Of a stretch of 18,676 bases of DNA, positions 8,112 to 15,360 are shown piece by piece. Where the stretch lies: positions 1-18,676 of the forward strand of contig DTSG01000032.1 of assembly GCA_012965455.1 (NCBI GenBank), written 5' to 3'. A program made the position numbers and the translations under genes. Numbering within the stretch: position 1 is the stretch's first letter; the number at the start of each line of letters is the position of its first letter. The stretch comes from Planctomycetaceae bacterium (GTDB lineage: Bacteria; Planctomycetota; Planctomycetia; Pirellulales; Pirellulaceae). The notes under the pieces were generated by a model. It saw only the letters and a program-made list of their open reading frames with translations, searched no databases and was not told where the DNA came from.

Positions 8112-10079
8112 TTATTTATCTGCGGCAGACCCAACGTCCTTGCGGTAAATAAACGAATCCGATGACAACAGCGAAATTACCAGAGATTTCATACTGCCGT
8201 TGCTATCGACATACGCCCGATAGGCATCCTGCAAGGTCTTAGCATCACCCAGTGTTTCGTTGCGACCAAGAAAAAAACGAAATACGTGTCGGACGAATAC
8301 TTGTTCCACGTGTTCGGAATTCGCCAGTCGTTCGATAAGTTCAAACGGCGTCTTCACCTCCCCGTCCAGTTCGGCAACGCCGCTATTGAGCACGCCGCCG
8401 CTAGTTTCCACTGGCCTTTCCAATTCATCAAAGCGATAGCGACCGTAATGATCGAATTGTTCGAACGGTAAACCCAGCGGATTCATTTTGCTGTGGCATT
8501 TGTAACATTCGCTTACGCGCGTAACGTGCATCCGCTGGCGAAGCGTCCAGGTAGGTTCATCCGGCAGTTTTGCGTCCACCGTGATGGGAATGTCTGGAAT
8601 CATACCGCCCAACAATTTGTAGCGAATCCAGTGACCTCGGCGAATAGGGTCGTTATCGAAATTTGAGGAATGTGCTATGAGCCAAGCAGGATGCGTCAGG
8701 ACACCCATTCGCTGATCTTTGGGAAAACTCACTGGCCGTGTTGTTTTCTTGAAATCAGGGGGAAGGTTAAAGGTAAGCTGATTGCCCCGTTCTTTATGGC
8801 TGTAAAACAAAACATACATGTCGCTAGTGGTCAGCAAAGTATGCAATACCTGTTCGTCTTTCTCTAACACGTGTTGGATGAGGACGTCTAGATCGTGAAC
8901 AAGACCAGGTGCCCAATGCATATGTTTTGGAATCTTATCTTTAAAAATGTCATTAGCTTTTTCGTAATCGAAGTACTCCTGGAAGAACTGGAGCAACCGC
9001 TGGGGAGCGTAGCGATTGTCTTGAATGAGACGCTCTGCCTGCACTTGGAGCGTTTCGTTGATGGAGGAATTGCTGGACTCAAATGTCGCTAGCAATTCCC
9101 TTTCCGGCGGCCTGTCGGTTATTGCATAGGCCAACGCATGGGCGAGTTCGCGGGAGGAAAGCTGGATCAATCCGTTGGCATCCGGCTTAGCAGATGCACC
9201 CTCAAACCGAAAAATAGTTTCCGGTTTGAGAATGATCGAGGCATAGGCAGCTTGCAGTCCATAGGGTTCACCAAGTTGCTTGTCGATACGATCGAGTAGT
9301 GCCATCAATGAGGACAGTTCCTCATCAGAAGGTGTTCTCCGGAGAACATTTTGGTACTGCTGAATCAGCATGTGTTCAATGGCCTCGCGCTTCGTGGCCC
9401 CGCGACCGATGTGCCCCGCGATGGCTTTCTCGGCGACCCCATCTTTGGTCTGATTTTCCGCCGCCGTGATCGCAAGTTCCGTAACCTGCTCCGCCATAAT
9501 CTCATTGAGCGGATACTTGCCTTTGAAGTCGGTAAAATTCCCGAGCGGCTTATCAAAATCGAATGGATTCGTCGTAAAGTTGAACCTCGAGGCGGCACTG
9601 AGTTTACTGCGAAGGGTCTCAGGACTGACACGCCAAATCCGCGCGCCAACATCGACCGAACGATTACGCTCGTTGGATGAAAATAAAAGTTCATGCGGGA
9701 CCAAATTTCCATATCCCTCAGCATCTGACTTATCTTCAGGCTGCAGACCATGTTGAGCAAGTGCGGTAGCAATCCATGTTTCGGCCTGACGTGATTCGCG
9801 GCGGGTGGGGAAGGCATCCGCCCCAACGAACGGCATTTCATTGAATTGCAGCGATTCAAGCACGCGATACCAAAGCTTAGCTTCATGGGCATTTTTGATA
9901 GTCAGTGTCAGATTATCAAGTCGCACCTCCCCTTCTGCTTCATCTGCGCCGTGACATTGCAGGCAGTATGTTTTGAGAAAGGTTTTGATGTTCGGTTCAG
10001 CCGCGGACGCGTCGTGCACAAAACAACTGACAACGATGAAAATTGCGCCAAGAGACCAACGCTTAAAGGGAACGATCAT
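8112..10079 (-). CDS. DUF1592/DUF1588/DUF1585 cytochrome-like protein
   Basis: A protein of 655 residues with a signal peptide (cleavage near residue 27, ASAA). A PSCyt1-like cytochrome c segment follows, with CLQCH (39-43) then GADEAEGEVRLDNL. The region usually taken by DUF1587 is hard to recognise (about 125-165). DUF1592 covers about 305-425 (SSRELAHALAYAITDRPPERELL). DUF1588 covers about 455-555 (RMGVLTHPAWLIAHSSNFDNDPIRRGHWI, then a second CXXCH motif, CYKCH at 525-529, and NPLGLPFEQFDHYGRYR). DUF1585 ends the protein (VFVRHVFRFFLGR). The family is typical of planctomycetes and is usually paired with a DUF1552 gene, as here. Its role is probably an extracytoplasmic dihaem protein of unknown reaction. 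Its ATG overlaps the stop of the SUMF1-domain gene (ATGA), so the two are probably translationally coupled. Confidence 0.92.
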   Translation of the reverse strand: MIVPFKRWSLGAIFIVVSCFVHDASAAEPNIKTFLKTYCLQCHGADEAEGEVRLDNLTLTIKNAHEAKLWYRVLESLQFNEMPFVGADAFPTRRESRQAETWIATALAQHGLQPEDKSDAEGYGNLVPHELLFSSNERNRSVDVGARIWRVSPETLRSKLSAASRFNFTTNPFDFDKPLGNFTDFKGKYPLNEIMAEQVTELAITAAENQTKDGVAEKAIAGHIGRGATKREAIEHMLIQQYQNVLRRTPSDEELSSLMALLDRIDKQLGEPYGLQAAYASIILKPETIFRFEGASAKPDANGLIQLSSRELAHALAYAITDRPPERELLATFESSNSSINETLQVQAERLIQDNRYAPQRLLQFFQEYFDYEKANDIFKDKIPKHMHWAPGLVHDLDVLIQHVLEKDEQVLHTLLTTSDMYVLFYSHKERGNQLTFNLPPDFKKTTRPVSFPKDQRMGVLTHPAWLIAHSSNFDNDPIRRGHWIRYKLLGGMIPDIPITVDAKLPDEPTWTLRQRMHVTRVSECYKCHSKMNPLGLPFEQFDHYGRYRFDELERPVETSGGVLNSGVAELDGEVKTPFELIERLANSEHVEQVFVRHVFRFFLGRNETLGDAKTLQDAYRAYVDSNGSMKSLVISLLSSDSFIYRKDVGSAADK

Positions 10080-11539
10080 TTGTTCGCCCTCGCAGCTTCT
10101 TCCTCGGCTTTTTTCTCGGCGACGAGTTCAGCGTAAGTTCGGGTCATGCGGTTTCCCTGACGGATAACCAACCGTGCGCCGGCGTAGGGCATTGTCTCGT
10201 CCCCATTGTAACCGGTGCGGTAGGCGACATTTAGGTTGCTAACGGGGCTACACCAAGATCCACCTCGTAAAACAGCAATGCCACGGTCGCGCGATGTTTT
10301 CAGATGATAGTTTACAGATCCAATCTGTTCGGTGTAATAGCCAGCACACAGCTCACTAGCATTTCCGAACATGTCATGTATTCCCCATGTGTTAGGGAGA
10401 TACCTTCCAATGTGTCTAAAACCGTGCGCATAGCCGTCATTAATTTCCTGATGAGCAAAGATGAAATGGACCTCCTCACGGGCGTTGAAGAGACTAAGGT
10501 CCGCAAAATTCGCATGCTGCCCAAGTTGGTCGATGGGTGACGGGAGAGAGCGGGCCGACCCAGCACGGGCGGCATACTCCCATTCTGCTTCTGTCGGCAA
10601 GTCGTAGCTCCACCCAGGGGCTGCGATCTTTTTGTGCAGTGGTTCCAGCAACATCTCAACTCGAATTGCGCCAGCCGGGTGCATTGGGTCATTACCGGAC
10701 TGATTGGAAAAGCCGATATTCATGCGAGCAATATCAAAGCGGGTAAGTTCGAATTTGCTGATCCAGAATCCTTTGTCGATCGTGACGGCTACTGGCTGGG
10801 TATCAATAAATCCGGTATCACCCATGATGTATTTCCCGGGAGGGCACCAGATGAAATTCATTCCATCCGGAGCAATCCATTGATCGCCGGCCGATTCACC
10901 TTTGATCAGCCGGTTCGCTGGGGAAATGACCGACGCTGGTATTCCATGCAAAACAATCGGTTCTGCTGGTTCCACTGACACATAGGCACTGTTGGAAAAC
11001 AATGTGCGCAGATCTGTTTTTGGGTCCAGCATCCAACTGGTGAGCATGTTGGCAAGAGAGTCTTCTGCGGAAGCCGATTTGTTAATCACGGCCAAGCCTC
11101 CACGATTGGTTCCACCTCTACTGGCAAGTCCGTTCAGCGGGGACCGGAGGAATTTACGTACATCATCGTCGTCGTTGAGAAGATCGAAAAGAATCACATT
11201 AAAACGGGCAATATTGGCTTGCTGGAGATTGTCCACCAAGTCGCCTATCACAATCTCTTCACCGGAAAAGTTCCATTTGTCGCCATCTTGTTCCACACGA
11301 CCACGATAGTAGATTAAGTTGAACGCGTGGTGTGGCGTGTTTAACGCACAATCAGCTAGGGTACCCTTAGAAATCAGAAAGCCCCGCTTCTTCAATGCGG
11401 ACTCTAGCTCAATGCTCGTATTGCCGACGAGACAAGCGCGACGGAATTGGCTTGGTTCTTCACCGAGACATAGGCCGACAACGACTAGGGAGAGCACAAA
11501 ACCTAAAAAGTATATCAGAAGATGTCGCTGACAAATCAC
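10076..11539 (-). CDS. Degenerate caspase-like domain fused to SUMF1/FGE-like domain
   Basis: A protein of 487 residues starting with GTG at 11539, supported by AAGGA 6 nt upstream. Residues 1-27 form a signal peptide or N-terminal anchor. Residues about 33-125 have the outline of a caspase-like (C14) fold: RRACLVGNTS, LESALKKRGFLIS, FNLIYYRGRVEQDGDKW, FNVILFDLLNDDDD. The His of the usual YYxGHG and the Cys of the usual DACR are absent, so it should not be a protease. Residues about 223-462 are a SUMF1/formylglycine-generating-enzyme fold: FIWCPPGKYIMGD, FWISKFELTRFD, YDLPTEAEWEYAARAG, WGIHDMFGNASELCAGYY, AVLRGGSWCSPVSNL. Only one Cys (429) is near the position of the FGE active-site pair. 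A charged tail (AEKKAEEEAARANK) ends the protein. It lies 12 bp after DUF1552 and overlaps the DUF1592/DUF1588 gene by 4 bp. It could be a structural or binding protein rather than an enzyme. The SUMF1 call is firm, the pseudo-caspase call is moderate. Confidence 0.85.
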   Translation of the reverse strand: MICQRHLLIYFLGFVLSLVVVGLCLGEEPSQFRRACLVGNTSIELESALKKRGFLISKGTLADCALNTPHHAFNLIYYRGRVEQDGDKWNFSGEEIVIGDLVDNLQQANIARFNVILFDLLNDDDDVRKFLRSPLNGLASRGGTNRGGLAVINKSASAEDSLANMLTSWMLDPKTDLRTLFSNSAYVSVEPAEPIVLHGIPASVISPANRLIKGESAGDQWIAPDGMNFIWCPPGKYIMGDTGFIDTQPVAVTIDKGFWISKFELTRFDIARMNIGFSNQSGNDPMHPAGAIRVEMLLEPLHKKIAAPGWSYDLPTEAEWEYAARAGSARSLPSPIDQLGQHANFADLSLFNAREEVHFIFAHQEINDGYAHGFRHIGRYLPNTWGIHDMFGNASELCAGYYTEQIGSVNYHLKTSRDRGIAVLRGGSWCSPVSNLNVAYRTGYNGDETMPYAGARLVIRQGNRMTRTYAELVAEKKAEEEAARANK

Positions 11540-11545
11540 ATCAAT

Positions 11546-11550
11546 TCCTT
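11546..11550 (-). promoter_or_regulatory. Ribosome binding site deciding a GTG start
   Basis: AAGGA on the minus strand, 6 nt before the GTG at 11539. The ATG two bases upstream (11541) runs straight into TGA, so GTG is the only workable start for the SUMF1-domain gene. Confidence 0.65.
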
Positions 11551-11551
11551 G

Positions 11552-12931
11552 TTATGCCAAAAGCTCCGGGCAGGGTCCGGTCTGCATCGTTTTTTCATCG
11601 AGGTCCGGATCCAAGCGTCCAAAAGTCTCTTGCGGTGCTCCGGCGACGTGCAGCAGGGTTGAATAAAAAGAACCAACGGTGCGATGTCCCGGCTTGCCAT
11701 AACCGGGGTAATTAATATATCGCCCACCCAACTTCAGGCGACCGCCCAGGTCGCCAACCAGCAACATGGGCCACTCCATTGCGGTGGAATGATGCGTGTC
11801 CGGTGCGTCGCTCATGTAAACGATAAGTGTATTATCCATCATCGTGCCGTTGCCCTCAGGCATCGATTCCAAGCGAGATACCATCTTGGCTATTTGCGTC
11901 ATCACGAAGCCGCGAGATTTCTCATACAAGGGTATCCCGCGTGCATCACGTCGGTTTCCGCCCATATGGCCATACTGATGGTTGGATTCTTCAATGCCGA
12001 TTCCCAAATAGGGCTGAGCGTTAATTTCTCCGGCAGCACTGGTAATCGTGGCAACATTACTCAAGCCACCAATAAGCGCACAGGATGCGATTTCAAACTG
12101 AGCCTCAAGCCGTCTGGTCGCGATGGTTGACGTGAAACGGTCATCGGGACGGGGTGCGGATTTACGAAGTTGATCCTCGGCATCGAGCAACCTGTACTGT
12201 CGCTTGGCGAGTGAATCGTAGGCGTCTAGATAAGCCTCCAGTTCAACACCACCAAGAGCGCCTAGTGCTTTTTGCGTGTGTTTTACATCGTCAACCATAT
12301 AATCCAGTAAATTGCGTTTCAGATGAAAGCGTTTATTTAGATCGCCCGCCGCGGCAACGCTGAAAAACGCGTTATAGGCTTTTTCCGGATTGAGTGCGAT
12401 GGCAAGGGGTTTGTGTGGTCCGCGGGCTGAAAATGAAAGCGTTGCATTCCTGCCGGCATTAGCTGACATGCCCACCCCTATCCACGGCAGTATTCCGGGA
12501 ACGGTCTGACCAAGCTGATAGTCAATCGTGATTCCGAGTGGAGCAGTCGTACTCGCACCGGAAAGCCGATACTGTCCTAAAGCGCCGCTTGACGTTGAGT
12601 GTCCTCCCCCAGTGGACTTGCCCGACAGTCCCTGCAAAACAGTAACACGTTTTTTATGTGCTTCTAGGGGCGCCAGGCCATTGGGCAGTCGATGCTCGGT
12701 GAGATCCAGTGATTCGAACAATTCTCGGTTAGCGTATGGCTCAAAGGGAATCGTTTCCGGACAAGCTTGAATCGCGTCGAAACCGTTACTCTGCAGGACA
12801 AAGACAAAACGTGGCGGCAGAGTGTTCCCATCCGCATTGGCCATAACGCGTTCCGTTAGTGCTCCGAGTAGCAGCGAGCCTGCACCTAAGGATAAACCTT
12901 TAAGTGACTGGCGACGATTTAGAACTAACAT
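11552..12931 (-). CDS. DUF1552 (HXXSHH family) protein with twin-arginine signal
   Basis: A protein of 459 residues. The start carries a twin-arginine motif (NRRQSLKG, residues 5-12) and a hydrophobic stretch (SLGAGSLLLGAL), so Tat export is likely. The family pattern is clear: RFVFVLQSNGF near residue 41, VLQGLSGKSTGGGHSTSSGAL (about 98-118), PLGITIDYQLGQ, and the C-terminal block MVSRLESMPEGNGTMMDNTLIVYMSD followed by LLVGDLGGRLKLGGRYI. The region aligning with the HxxSHH signature reads HQYGHM (318-323), so Ser and the last His are replaced. The function of the family is unknown; it is nearly always paired with a DUF1592/DUF1588 protein. Here that partner lies one gene downstream, with the SUMF1-domain gene inserted between. 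The upstream Shine-Dalgarno site is weak (GGAAA). Confidence 0.92.
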   Translation of the reverse strand: MLVLNRRQSLKGLSLGAGSLLLGALTERVMANADGNTLPPRFVFVLQSNGFDAIQACPETIPFEPYANRELFESLDLTEHRLPNGLAPLEAHKKRVTVLQGLSGKSTGGGHSTSSGALGQYRLSGASTTAPLGITIDYQLGQTVPGILPWIGVGMSANAGRNATLSFSARGPHKPLAIALNPEKAYNAFFSVAAAGDLNKRFHLKRNLLDYMVDDVKHTQKALGALGGVELEAYLDAYDSLAKRQYRLLDAEDQLRKSAPRPDDRFTSTIATRRLEAQFEIASCALIGGLSNVATITSAAGEINAQPYLGIGIEESNHQYGHMGGNRRDARGIPLYEKSRGFVMTQIAKMVSRLESMPEGNGTMMDNTLIVYMSDAPDTHHSTAMEWPMLLVGDLGGRLKLGGRYINYPGYGKPGHRTVGSFYSTLLHVAGAPQETFGRLDPDLDEKTMQTGPCPELLA

Positions 12932-12975
12932 TTGAAGTTTCCGTAGTTAATAATCGGTTCAACCAACCTTGTCTT

Positions 12976-12981
12976 ATTATA
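12976..12981 (-). promoter_or_regulatory. Perfect -10 box upstream of the DUF1552 gene
   Basis: TATAAT on the minus strand, about 45 nt before the DUF1552 ATG. The matching -35 position (CAGACG with 17-nt spacing) keeps only the central GAC, so the promoter is plausible but not strong. It would let the DUF1552, SUMF1-domain and DUF1592/DUF1588 run be transcribed apart from the hydrolase gene upstream. Confidence 0.4.
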
Positions 12982-13043
12982 GTCATTCTCCGTATAAACG
13001 TCTGCCTGAATAATGGAGGCGGCGTTTCGTGAACGGACAAGGA

Positions 13044-13865
13044 TCAACGTTCAACAGCAGGCTTTTTCGTGACGGGTTGGGCGTTGGGCACCGCTGGTGC
13101 GGGCTGTTTACGACTATGTAGATTATAAAACTCGAATATCTTAGGCAACGTGTCCCAGGCAACTTCAAGATGACTGCCACCCGCAACTTCTTGATAGGTA
13201 ACCTTTAAGCCAACCGTCTTCGCGCTTTTCACCAGCCTGCGCGTCACCGCAACGCGTACCAGAAGATCCAACTCACCCTGCACAATGAACACGGGTGTCT
13301 GCGCTATCGCTTTCAGCGTCGTCGCCGGCTTGTAATAGGCTGGGGCAGCGACGGCGACGGCCGCAAATTGATCTGGATATTTTGCCGCAAGATGTAAACT
13401 TCCGCCTCCTCCCATCGAATGACCATAAAGGTAAACCCGACGCTCGTCAATTTTCAATTCCGCACGCGTAATTGCCAGAACATTTAGTACATCCTTTTCG
13501 CTTAATTCGCCTAAGTTCTCCGGAAGCGAACCCCCAACACGCCAGCCGAAACTTCCATACCAACCACGATCGTTGTAACCCATCGGTGCCACAATAATAT
13601 AGTTGTGTTTCTCGGCCAGCTGTTGCAAGTTCGGGTACCGAATGATCTGTTGTGGATTACTGCGCAAGCCGTGGAGAGCTACAATCAATGGGTATTTCTT
13701 GGTGTTATCGTACGATTTGGGAATGTATAACGTGTAATCCAATTCCTTACGAGCCAAGGTAAAGTTATACCGTCGATTTAAAATCACGCCCGTTTTTAAT
13801 TCGGCCGATAACGCATCGCTAGAAACGAGCGTGGCGATCAGAATGGCTAATACAAGTCGTTTCAA
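13044..13865 (-). CDS. Secreted alpha/beta hydrolase (esterase / PHB-depolymerase-like)
   Basis: A protein of 273 residues if translation starts at the TTG at 13865. That start has GAGG 8 nt upstream and gives a typical signal peptide (MKRLVLAILIATLVSSDALSA, cleavage after residue 21). The frame is open upstream to an ATG at 13973, with another ATG at 13916, but those would add a polar 17-36-residue lead before the signal. The mature part is a single alpha/beta hydrolase domain: LDYTLYIPKSYD, LIVALHGLRS (oxyanion HG at 65-66), YGHSMGGGGSLHLA (nucleophile Ser150), VQGELDLLV (Asp200) and GGSHLEVAW (His232). It belongs to the LpqC / prolyl-oligopeptidase-like esterases, which cut esters such as feruloyl, acetyl-xylan or polyhydroxybutyrate; the substrate cannot be told from sequence. 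A Pro/Ala/Lys-rich tail ends the protein. Confidence 0.9.
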   Translation of the reverse strand: MKRLVLAILIATLVSSDALSAELKTGVILNRRYNFTLARKELDYTLYIPKSYDNTKKYPLIVALHGLRSNPQQIIRYPNLQQLAEKHNYIIVAPMGYNDRGWYGSFGWRVGGSLPENLGELSEKDVLNVLAITRAELKIDERRVYLYGHSMGGGGSLHLAAKYPDQFAAVAVAAPAYYKPATTLKAIAQTPVFIVQGELDLLVRVAVTRRLVKSAKTVGLKVTYQEVAGGSHLEVAWDTLPKIFEFYNLHSRKQPAPAVPNAQPVTKKPAVER

Positions 13866-14300
13866 AATAGTAACCTCGGAAAATCGAAAATCTTTGATCA
13901 AGAAGCGTATGAACATACAATATCTTTTTTTGTTGACCGTGCCTACATTAATAGCGACAGATGTATCTTCCAAATTCCCCCACTGCCGGTTGGGTACCTA
14001 CATCACTATTAAAGCAGCTTATTGGATTGGGTGCTCTCAGACATGTCATTTATTAATTGCACGCGTCCATCGAAGAAGAGCAAATTACGACTGGCTGGTG
14101 TGGTTTACGGCTGTGGCGTATCTTAGACAAAACAACCATCTTTTGTCGTGAAAGTCAGGACAAGACAAATGCGTGAGAGTTCGTACAATTAGCCGAAAAG
14201 AGTTTTAGAGTTACATAGCCACCTAGTATTGCCACCACTAAGTACCTCGACCATAACTCCGCTGGGTAGAACCGATATAGGGTCCGTTGCGGTAAAACAA
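13866..14300. other. Long divergent intergenic region, left part
   Basis: Together with the leader described separately, about 560 bp separate the divergent hydrolase and CPBP genes. I see no gene in the left part. Small structures are a 5-2-5 palindrome GTATG-AA-CATAC at 13907-13918, close to the hydrolase start and so possibly an operator, and a 7-bp hairpin GACAAAA/TTTTGTC (14126-14132 with 14141-14147, 8-nt loop), which is A/T-rich. No convincing promoter for the hydrolase gene was found. Confidence 0.5.
13874..13877 (-). promoter_or_regulatory. Ribosome binding site deciding a TTG start
   Basis: GAGG on the minus strand with 8 nt to the TTG at 13865. It favours the short form of the alpha/beta hydrolase over the two upstream ATG codons, neither of which I found to have an equally good site. 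Confidence 0.5.
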
Positions 14301-14329
14301 TTGACACTAAGTTTCCGTTTCTATATACT
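14301..14329 (+). promoter_or_regulatory. Near-perfect sigma-70 promoter for the CPBP gene
   Basis: Perfect -35 TTGACA (14301-14306), exactly 17 nt of spacer, and -10 TATACT (14324-14329, five of six consensus bases). The expected transcription start is near 14336, leaving a leader of about 92 nt before the CPBP ATG at 14428. This is the strongest promoter match I found on the plus strand. Confidence 0.8.
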
Positions 14330-14339
14330 CATCGCCTTT

Positions 14340-14381
14340 ATGAAAACCTACCCGAAATCCGTCTTAAATCAGAATATCTAG
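14340..14381 (+). CDS. Possible 13-residue leader peptide upstream of CPBP gene
   Basis: ATG at 14340, four bases after the expected transcription start, opens a 13-codon frame (MKTYPKSVLNQNI) that ends at TAG 14379-14381. It has no Shine-Dalgarno site and would need leaderless-type initiation. The frame runs through the left arm and loop of a 10-bp hairpin, and its stop codon touches the right arm. No codon for a single amino acid is over-represented, so it is not a classical amino-acid attenuator. It may be chance. Confidence 0.3.
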   Translation: MKTYPKSVLNQNI

Positions 14382-14389
14382 ACGGATTT
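14355..14389 (+). promoter_or_regulatory. Hairpin in the CPBP leader, attenuator-like
   Basis: A perfect 10-bp inverted repeat, AAATCCGTCT (14355-14364) with AGACGGATTT (14380-14389), and a 15-nt loop. A G-T wobble extends it by one pair. The right arm ends in four T residues (14387-14390), so it resembles a weak intrinsic terminator placed inside the 5' leader, 38 nt before the CPBP start codon. Confidence 0.5.
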
Positions 14390-14427
14390 TCCGCACATTC
14401 ACTCTTCCGAGAACAAGGGAATCGAAT

Positions 14428-15360
14428 ATGAATTTTGAATCAGATTCAATAGGCGCTGAGACTGAGTACGATGATCATGAATCTAAACAAGCCGGCGACG
14501 AATCGGAGTCTGCTGCTGAGTTTGTAAACGCACCGTCCGAGCCGTCGTCAGACATTTCCCGGGACGATAGCGAACCTCCGGAAACCGTTCCCGAACCCAA
14601 ACCTCGGTTACCTCGGGCTGGCACCGCTTTTTTGGCATTCGCTACCTTCATCTTAACACAGTTGGTCGCTGGCATATTCGTGGTAATCGGTGCCTGGATA
14701 TACGCCGTCGCCGCATTAGGACTAAAACCGGACGAGGCTGGGTTTATGGACTTTATCATGCAAACCACCCTTTACAGCGCCGTTCCCATTTCCATTCTTG
14801 CAGGCTACGCCGTGCTCATGGTAACTCGCTGGCTCGCGCGTGACGTCATCACGGACGGTGAAATCACGGGAGTCGGCTGGGTCGAGTCCTCACCGCTGAG
14901 ATGCCTGCTGGGCGCAGCACTGGGAGTGGCCATCTGTTGCAGCACGACCTTTTTGATGATCACGCTTTTTCCAAATTTAGAGCCTGAACCGGGAGGGCCC
15001 TTCGAAGACATGCTTAATCAGGGAGGTGTCATGCTGCTGTTATTGATCATTCTGGCCTTAGTCTTAGCGCCGCTCGTCGAAGAATTTCTTTTCCGGGGTG
15101 TGATGCTAGCCGGATTCACGCGATCCTTTGGATTTCCCCTTGCCGTTTTCTTTTGCACTTCCCTGTTTGTTCTCTTGCATTTTGACGCGATCCTGCGTTA
15201 CACCCCCGCAGTCATCCCTCTCACCGGAATTTCACTAGCGCTGGTATTCCTACGAGTCAAGTTCAAGTCGTTGTGGCCCGCGATTGCCGCGCATTTCGGG
15301 TATAACGGCATGGCCCTTTTAGTACCTACGATTTTAGAACTCATTTCCTCCGCAGAATAG
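14428..15360 (+). CDS. CPBP family intramembrane glutamic protease
   Basis: A protein of 310 residues starting at ATG 14428 with AAGGGA 7 nt upstream. Residues 1-62 are strongly acidic and Ser/Pro-rich with no hydrophobic stretch, ending in a basic PRLPR, and are probably disordered and cytoplasmic. Several membrane segments follow (about 66-97, 113-133, 157-181, 200-216, 231-250, 260-275 and the C-terminal part). The catalytic CPBP motifs are complete: EEFLFRG (Glu218, Glu219, Arg223), FVLLHFD (His251) and AAHFGYN (His289, Asn293). The family includes CAAX-type prenyl-protein proteases and bacterial Abi proteins that process small peptides or membrane proteins; the substrate is unknown. It has its own promoter and leader and no clear operon partner: the PQQ-type gene starts 202 bp later with hairpins between. 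Confidence 0.93.
   Translation: MNFESDSIGAETEYDDHESKQAGDESESAAEFVNAPSEPSSDISRDDSEPPETVPEPKPRLPRAGTAFLAFATFILTQLVAGIFVVIGAWIYAVAALGLKPDEAGFMDFIMQTTLYSAVPISILAGYAVLMVTRWLARDVITDGEITGVGWVESSPLRCLLGAALGVAICCSTTFLMITLFPNLEPEPGGPFEDMLNQGGVMLLLLIILALVLAPLVEEFLFRGVMLAGFTRSFGFPLAVFFCTSLFVLLHFDAILRYTPAVIPLTGISLALVFLRVKFKSLWPAIAAHFGYNGMALLVPTILELISSAE

Noticed and set aside
14126..14147. 7-bp hairpin GACAAAA/TTTTGTC as a terminator
   Set aside because: The stem is A/T-rich, there is no adjacent gene end, and nothing upstream needs terminating.
13831..14151. 106-codon plus-strand frame with an internal signal-like segment (MNIQYLFLLTVP) opposite the hydrolase start
   Set aside because: It overlaps the 5' part of the hydrolase gene on the other strand, has no good ribosome site, and its remaining sequence resembles no protein family I know.
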